Part shown: positions 14,851-18,261 of the stretch, one piece after another
How positions within the stretch are numbered: position 1 is the first letter of the stretch
Layout: each line of letters opens with the position of its first letter
Assembly (NCBI GenBank): GCA_016844515.1
Contig: JAERMP010000010.1
Span: forward strand, 1 to 18,261
Direction of reading: 5' to 3'
DNA: 18,261 nt
DNA from: Thermoleophilia bacterium
GTDB taxonomy: Bacteria > Actinomycetota > Thermoleophilia > Gaiellales > Gaiellaceae
Program-made: the position numbers and the translations under genes
The notes under the pieces: model-generated
Databases searched by the model: none
What the model saw: the letters and a program-made list of their open reading frames with translations, nothing else
Told to the model about the DNA's origin: nothing

Positions 14851-16062
14851 GTGAAGACAGTCATCTTCGTCGGCGCCGGGCGCCATCAGAAGCGAGCGAT
14901 CGAGCAAGCCCGCGCGCGTGGGCTCCGCGTGGCCGCCGTCGACAGGAACTCCGACGCGCCCGGGCTCGCCTCCGCCGACGTTGCCGAGGTCGTCGACTTC
15001 ATGGAGGTGGACGCGGTCATCGCGGTCGCGCGCCGGATCGGCGTCGACGGCGTCCTCACCGTCTCTGCCGACCGCGCAGTACCCGTGGTCGCCGCTGTTG
15101 CGGAGGAGCTTGGCCTGCCGGGAATCGGGACCGAGACGGCCCATCGGCTGACGCACAAGCGCGCAATGCGGAACGCGCTCGGTGCGCACGGGCTTCCGCA
15201 GCCGCCGTTTGCGAGCCTTTTCTCCACCGAGGACATCGGCGCGGCACTCGACGCGGTACCGCTCCCGGCGGTCCTCAAGCCCGTCGACTCGGGCGGCCAG
15301 CGCGCCGTCTTTCGCATCGAGAGCCCCGCCGAGCTCGAGCGCGATCTCGCCGACGCGATCACCGAGTCGCCGACGGGCGAGGCCATCCTCGAGGAGTTCG
15401 TCGACGGGGTCGAGATGAACGGGATCGTGGTCGCCCGAAACGGCGAACCGGCGCTGGTAACACTCTCGGATCGGCTGCGCCCACCGGGCATCGGGTTCGG
15501 CGTCGGCTGGATGCACGTGTATCCACCGTCGGTCAACGGCGAGCAGCTGCGCCTCTCCGAGCACGTGGCGGTCGAGTCGGTGCGAGCCCTGGGCCTTCGA
15601 GACGCGATCGCGTTCCCGCAGCTCATCGCGTCGCCCGACGGCGGTGTCGCCGTCGTGGAGGTTGCAGCTCGTATCCCGGGCGGGCAGATGGCCGACCTCG
15701 TCCGCCACGCCGTCGGCGTCGACCTCGTCGAGGTCGCCCTGCGCCAGGCGCTCGGCGAGGACGTGCCGGATGACGTCGCGCTGCCTCGCTTCTCGCAGCC
15801 GCTCGCGATTCGCTTCTTCACGGCGCAGCCTGGCCCGCTCCCTACCGGCGAGGTTCTAAGGGTCGGGAGCCTCGATCCAGTGCTCGCCGCGGACGGCGTC
15901 GTTCAGGCGGACACATACCTGCAGGTCGGTGAGACGATCCGGCCCGTGCGGAGGGACGGCGACCGCCGCGGTTACGTGATCGCAATCGCGGATTCGCCCG
16001 ACGAGGCGCGTCTCCGCGCCGAGCGCGCTGCCGAGCTGCTCGAGGTCGAGGTCGCCTTATGA
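14851..16062 (+). CDS. ATP-grasp family carboxylate-amine ligase
   Basis: This 403-residue cytoplasmic enzyme has the ATP-grasp fold of carboxylate-amine ligases and PurK/biotin-carboxylase relatives, which activate a carboxylate with ATP and join it to a nucleophile. The N-terminal Rossmann-like domain begins VIFVGAGRHQKRAIEQA (4-20). ATP-binding elements are K103 in THKRAMR, K143 in LKPVDSGGQ, E181/E182 in ILEEFVDG, and E270/R274 in VVEVAARIPGG, which replaces the usual E-x-N-x-R. A C-terminal domain runs from about 300. The GTG at 14851 is the only start that fits the first strand. It shares an ATGA overlap with the deacetylase-like gene. In this glycan setting it may attach an amino acid or other acyl group to an amino sugar or build a peptide-like substituent, which is inference. 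Confidence 0.88.
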   Translation: MKTVIFVGAGRHQKRAIEQARARGLRVAAVDRNSDAPGLASADVAEVVDFMEVDAVIAVARRIGVDGVLTVSADRAVPVVAAVAEELGLPGIGTETAHRLTHKRAMRNALGAHGLPQPPFASLFSTEDIGAALDAVPLPAVLKPVDSGGQRAVFRIESPAELERDLADAITESPTGEAILEEFVDGVEMNGIVVARNGEPALVTLSDRLRPPGIGFGVGWMHVYPPSVNGEQLRLSEHVAVESVRALGLRDAIAFPQLIASPDGGVAVVEVAARIPGGQMADLVRHAVGVDLVEVALRQALGEDVPDDVALPRFSQPLAIRFFTAQPGPLPTGEVLRVGSLDPVLAADGVVQADTYLQVGETIRPVRRDGDRRGYVIAIADSPDEARLRAERAAELLEVEVAL

Positions 16063-16700
16063 GCTGCCGGTTCGACCTCGACCACTATCGCGAGATCCTC
16101 GAGGCGGCACACGCCGGCGGCTATCGCTTCGAGCCGTTCGGAGAGGGCCCCGAGCGCGGTGACCTCTTCCTCCGTCACGACATCGACCTCTCTCTCGACG
16201 CTGCGCTCCAGATGGCCGAGCTGGAGGCCGAGCTGGGAGTCCTCGCGTCGTACTTGCTCATGACCGAGTCGATCTTCTACAACCTTGCCTCGAGCGAAGG
16301 AGCGGCGGCGATCGCCCGGCTGCGCGACCTCGGACACAGAGTCGGACTACACGCCGTGTACCCGAAGGTCGAGCTGGACGACCGCTTCGACGGCGTCGTC
16401 TCGTGGCACAACCCGCAGTCCGAGTACATGTCAGAGAGGATCACGGGCGCCATCAACGTCTACGCCGAGCCGTACTTCTCGCCCCCGACGTATCGGTCCG
16501 ACTCGAACCAGCACTGGCGCTCCGGCTGCCCGCACGAGGAGCTGCGGGGCGGCGGGTTCCCCTGGCTCCAGATCCTGGTGCACCCGGAGATCTGGGTGTA
16601 CCCGGGAGCCACGATGGGCCAGACCATGAAGGCGCTGCTCGAAGCCGAGAAGCAGCGCCGCCTGGGGCAGCTGGCCGACGACGGCATCGACCTTGACTGA
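16059..16700 (+). CDS. Polysaccharide deacetylase-like protein (NodB-related, variant)
   Basis: This 213-residue cytoplasmic protein has no signal peptide and resembles the short NodB-homology deacetylases found in O-antigen and capsule loci. RHDID (39-43) is the metal and catalytic aspartate motif, VGLHAVYPK (95-103) the central strand, YRSDS (145-149) the third motif and ILVHPEIW (172-179) the catalytic histidine strand. The usual HSxxH metal pair after the first motif is not obvious, though H98 and H117 (SWHNP) are candidates. It could remove an N-acyl group from a nucleotide or lipid-linked sugar inside the cell. It is coupled to the ATP-grasp gene by an ATGA overlap and overlaps the GT4-like gene by 8 bp. 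Confidence 0.82.
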   Translation: MSCRFDLDHYREILEAAHAGGYRFEPFGEGPERGDLFLRHDIDLSLDAALQMAELEAELGVLASYLLMTESIFYNLASSEGAAAIARLRDLGHRVGLHAVYPKVELDDRFDGVVSWHNPQSEYMSERITGAINVYAEPYFSPPTYRSDSNQHWRSGCPHEELRGGGFPWLQILVHPEIWVYPGATMGQTMKALLEAEKQRRLGQLADDGIDLD

Positions 16701-17640
16701 ATCCGACGGGCGCCTTCGCGTCGTCCACTGCCCGGTCAATACGGCCGGCGTCCCGTGGGCGAACGTCCAGGCGCTCCGTCGCCGCGGAGTCGATGCGCAG
16801 CTCGTGGTCTTCAACCGCTACCAGCTCCACTCCGAGGCGGACTGGTCGCTCGAGCGCCACGGTGGCTTTGCGCGCAAGCAGCTCGCCCAGTGGTCCGCCC
16901 TGCTGAAGCTGCTCCCGCAAACCGACGTCTTCCACTTCTACTTCGGGCTCACACTCGTGCCGCAGTCCGTGCAGTTCCCGATCCTCCGCGCCCTGCGCAA
17001 GAAGTCCGTGATGCACTACCTGGGCTCGGACATTCGCGGGAAGACACCTTCGGAGCTCGCGTTCGGGAAGAAGGCCGGCGCGGAGGTGGTGGGGTCGTAT
17101 GACGCGATTCGCTGGGTGCCCGAGGCCGAGATGATCCCTCCTGGGATCGACGTGAAGGCCATCGAGCCCGCGCCGCCGACAGACCGTGCCCGGCCGGTGA
17201 TCCTGCACGCGCCGTCGTCGCGCCGTCGAAAGGGAACCGAGCACATCATCGCGGTCTGTGAAGAGCTCGACGCCGACCTCGTTCTCGTCGAAGGGCTCCA
17301 CCACGACGAGGCGTTCGAGCGTTACCGCGAGGCGGACATCGTCGTCGACCAGCTCAACGCGGGCTGGTACGGGCTCTTCGCCATCGAGTGCATGGCGCTC
17401 GGCAAGCCGGTCGTCACATTCCTCCACGACGAAGCCGTTCGACGCACCGAGGCCGCATTCGGCACGACAGTCCCGATCGTGAGCGCGACGAAGGACGATC
17501 TGCGCTCCCGCCTCGAGCCGCTCGTCGCATCAGCGGCAGAGCGACGGCGCATCGGGGCCGAGTCGCGAGCATACGTCGAGCAGGTGCACGATCTCGATCG
17601 CGTCGCCGACCGCCTCCTCGCTCTCTACGCTCGTCTCTGA
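16693..17640 (+). CDS. GT4-like glycosyltransferase (GT-B fold)
   Basis: This 315-residue cytoplasmic enzyme would add a sugar from a nucleotide donor during glycan assembly. The N-terminal domain begins LRVVHCPVNTAGVPWANVQAL (8-28) and contains FHFYFG (80-85) and HYLGSDIRG (108-116). The C-terminal donor domain has VILHAPSSRRRKGTEHII (169-186) and ADIVVDQLNAGWYGLFAIECMALGKPVV (214-241), where E232 matches the GT4 donor-binding glutamate. It is shorter than most GT4 enzymes (350-400 residues) but looks complete. The start is TTG at 16693, overlapping the deacetylase stop by 8 bp. The flippase gene begins two bases after its stop, so it belongs to the same operon. Confidence 0.88.
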   Translation: MTESDGRLRVVHCPVNTAGVPWANVQALRRRGVDAQLVVFNRYQLHSEADWSLERHGGFARKQLAQWSALLKLLPQTDVFHFYFGLTLVPQSVQFPILRALRKKSVMHYLGSDIRGKTPSELAFGKKAGAEVVGSYDAIRWVPEAEMIPPGIDVKAIEPAPPTDRARPVILHAPSSRRRKGTEHIIAVCEELDADLVLVEGLHHDEAFERYREADIVVDQLNAGWYGLFAIECMALGKPVVTFLHDEAVRRTEAAFGTTVPIVSATKDDLRSRLEPLVASAAERRRIGAESRAYVEQVHDLDRVADRLLALYARL

Positions 17641-17642
17641 CG

Positions 17643-18261
17643 GTGAGCGCGCTCGGCGGACAGCTCAAGCGGCTCGGCAAGCACTCCGCGATCTACGGGC
17701 TCGGAGGACTCGTCTCACGGATCCTCGCGGTCCTCCTCCTCCCGCTCTACACACGCTTCCTCTCGCCCTCGGACTACGGGAAGGTCGAGACCCTGATCGC
17801 GCTCACCACCGTGATCGGGATCGTCCTCCGAATGGGGATCCACAGCGCGTTCTTCCGCTTCTACTTCGACTCACCGGAGCCCGACGCTCGACGTCTCGTC
17901 CTGCGTACGTCCTTCTGGTTCACGATGGGCATGGCGACGATCGGCCTCGTTGTCGGGCTCGCGCTGTCGGGCGCGATCTCGAGTCTCCTGTTCGGATCCG
18001 CCGACGACAGCGAGCTCGTCATGGCCGCGTTCGTCGGTCTCTGGGCCGGCATGAACTACGAGCAGGTCACCTCGCTCTTCCGGGTCGAGGAGAGGTCGGT
18101 CGCGTTCGTCTCGGCAAGCCTCACGAACATCTTCCTGACCATCGGCGCGACGCTCCTCCTCGTCGTAGCGCTCGACAAGGGGCCGATCGGTGTGATCGTC
18201 GGCAACTTCACCGGCACGCTCCTGGTGTACGCCGTTCTCCTCGGGTACCGGCGCGAACAGC
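17643..18261 (+). CDS. Polysaccharide flippase (Wzx/MATE-like), 3'-truncated by the window edge
   Basis: The first 206 residues of a polytopic membrane protein are visible, and the frame is open to the end of the window. The N-terminus, KRLGKHSAIYGLGGLVSRIL, followed by LLPLYTRFLSPSDYGKVE, is the standard opening of oligosaccharide flippases of the polysaccharide biosynthesis/MVF superfamily. These proteins move lipid-linked repeat units across the cytoplasmic membrane. Five hydrophobic helices can be seen in this part. GTG at 17643 is the chosen start, two bases after the glycosyltransferase stop and giving the expected N-terminus. A full-length member would have about 450-500 residues and 12-14 helices. 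Confidence 0.9.
   Translation, partial: MSALGGQLKRLGKHSAIYGLGGLVSRILAVLLLPLYTRFLSPSDYGKVETLIALTTVIGIVLRMGIHSAFFRFYFDSPEPDARRLVLRTSFWFTMGMATIGLVVGLALSGAISSLLFGSADDSELVMAAFVGLWAGMNYEQVTSLFRVEERSVAFVSASLTNIFLTIGATLLLVVALDKGPIGVIVGNFTGTLLVYAVLLGYRREQ

Noticed and set aside
14824..15708. Minus-strand open frames opposite the ATP-grasp gene
   Set aside because: Composition follows the antisense of a strongly supported ATP-grasp gene, with no family resemblance.
16453..17427. Minus-strand open frame of 324 codons opposite the GT4-like gene
   Set aside because: It is antisense to conserved glycosyltransferase motifs and rich in Arg/Asp/Val, with no motif of its own.

Overview
The window is GC-rich bacterial DNA with dense, mostly ATGA-overlapping genes and frequent GTG/TTG starts. 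It also has TANNNT -10 boxes placed so that several operon-head transcripts would be leaderless. Together with the families present (PadR, an SSI-type inhibitor domain, GT87, actinobacterial GT-C proteins), this suggests an actinomycete, perhaps Thermoleophilia (Gaiellales or Solirubrobacterales). That placement is inference. No rRNA, tRNA, CRISPR array, transposase or integrase was seen.

Layout. (1) 1-2060, plus strand: the 3' part of a hydantoinase B/oxoprolinase subunit, then a small APH-type kinase. (2) 2142-4189, plus strand: a compact unit of PadR regulator, VC0807-like membrane protein and a protein of unknown function that may have an ADP-ribosyltransferase-like fold. A perfect 19-bp palindrome sits between the -35 and -10 of its promoter. 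(3) 8993 down to 4243, minus strand: four translationally coupled genes for an agmatinase-type ureohydrolase, an AglD/UPF0104-type membrane protein, a GT2 glycosyltransferase and a large GT-C-like membrane protein. (4) 11150 down to 9103, minus strand: a TetR regulator and a 14-TM DHA2-type MFS efflux pump, with related operator-like sites in front of both. (5) 14337 down to 11174, minus strand: a GT87 membrane glycosyltransferase, an NAD-dependent sugar epimerase/dehydratase and a DegT-type sugar aminotransferase. (6) 14412-18261, plus strand, divergent from (5): a lipoprotein with an SSI-like domain, an ATP-grasp ligase, a polysaccharide-deacetylase-like protein, a GT4-like glycosyltransferase and the start of a Wzx-type flippase.

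Blocks 3, 5 and 6 read as parts of a cell-surface glycan locus. The epimerase and aminotransferase would make an amino-sugar nucleotide. The ATP-grasp and deacetylase-like proteins could modify it, the GT2/GT4 enzymes would assemble a lipid-linked glycan, the flippase would export it, and the GT87/GT-C enzymes would add sugars outside from polyprenyl-phosphate donors. The ureohydrolase heading block 3 and the Glu-P1 SSI-like lipoprotein heading block 6 are the unexpected members. The most notable signals are these two genes, the shared leaderless promoter architecture, the PadR three-gene unit and a GGGGTCAGACCCC palindromic repeat at 9011-9086.
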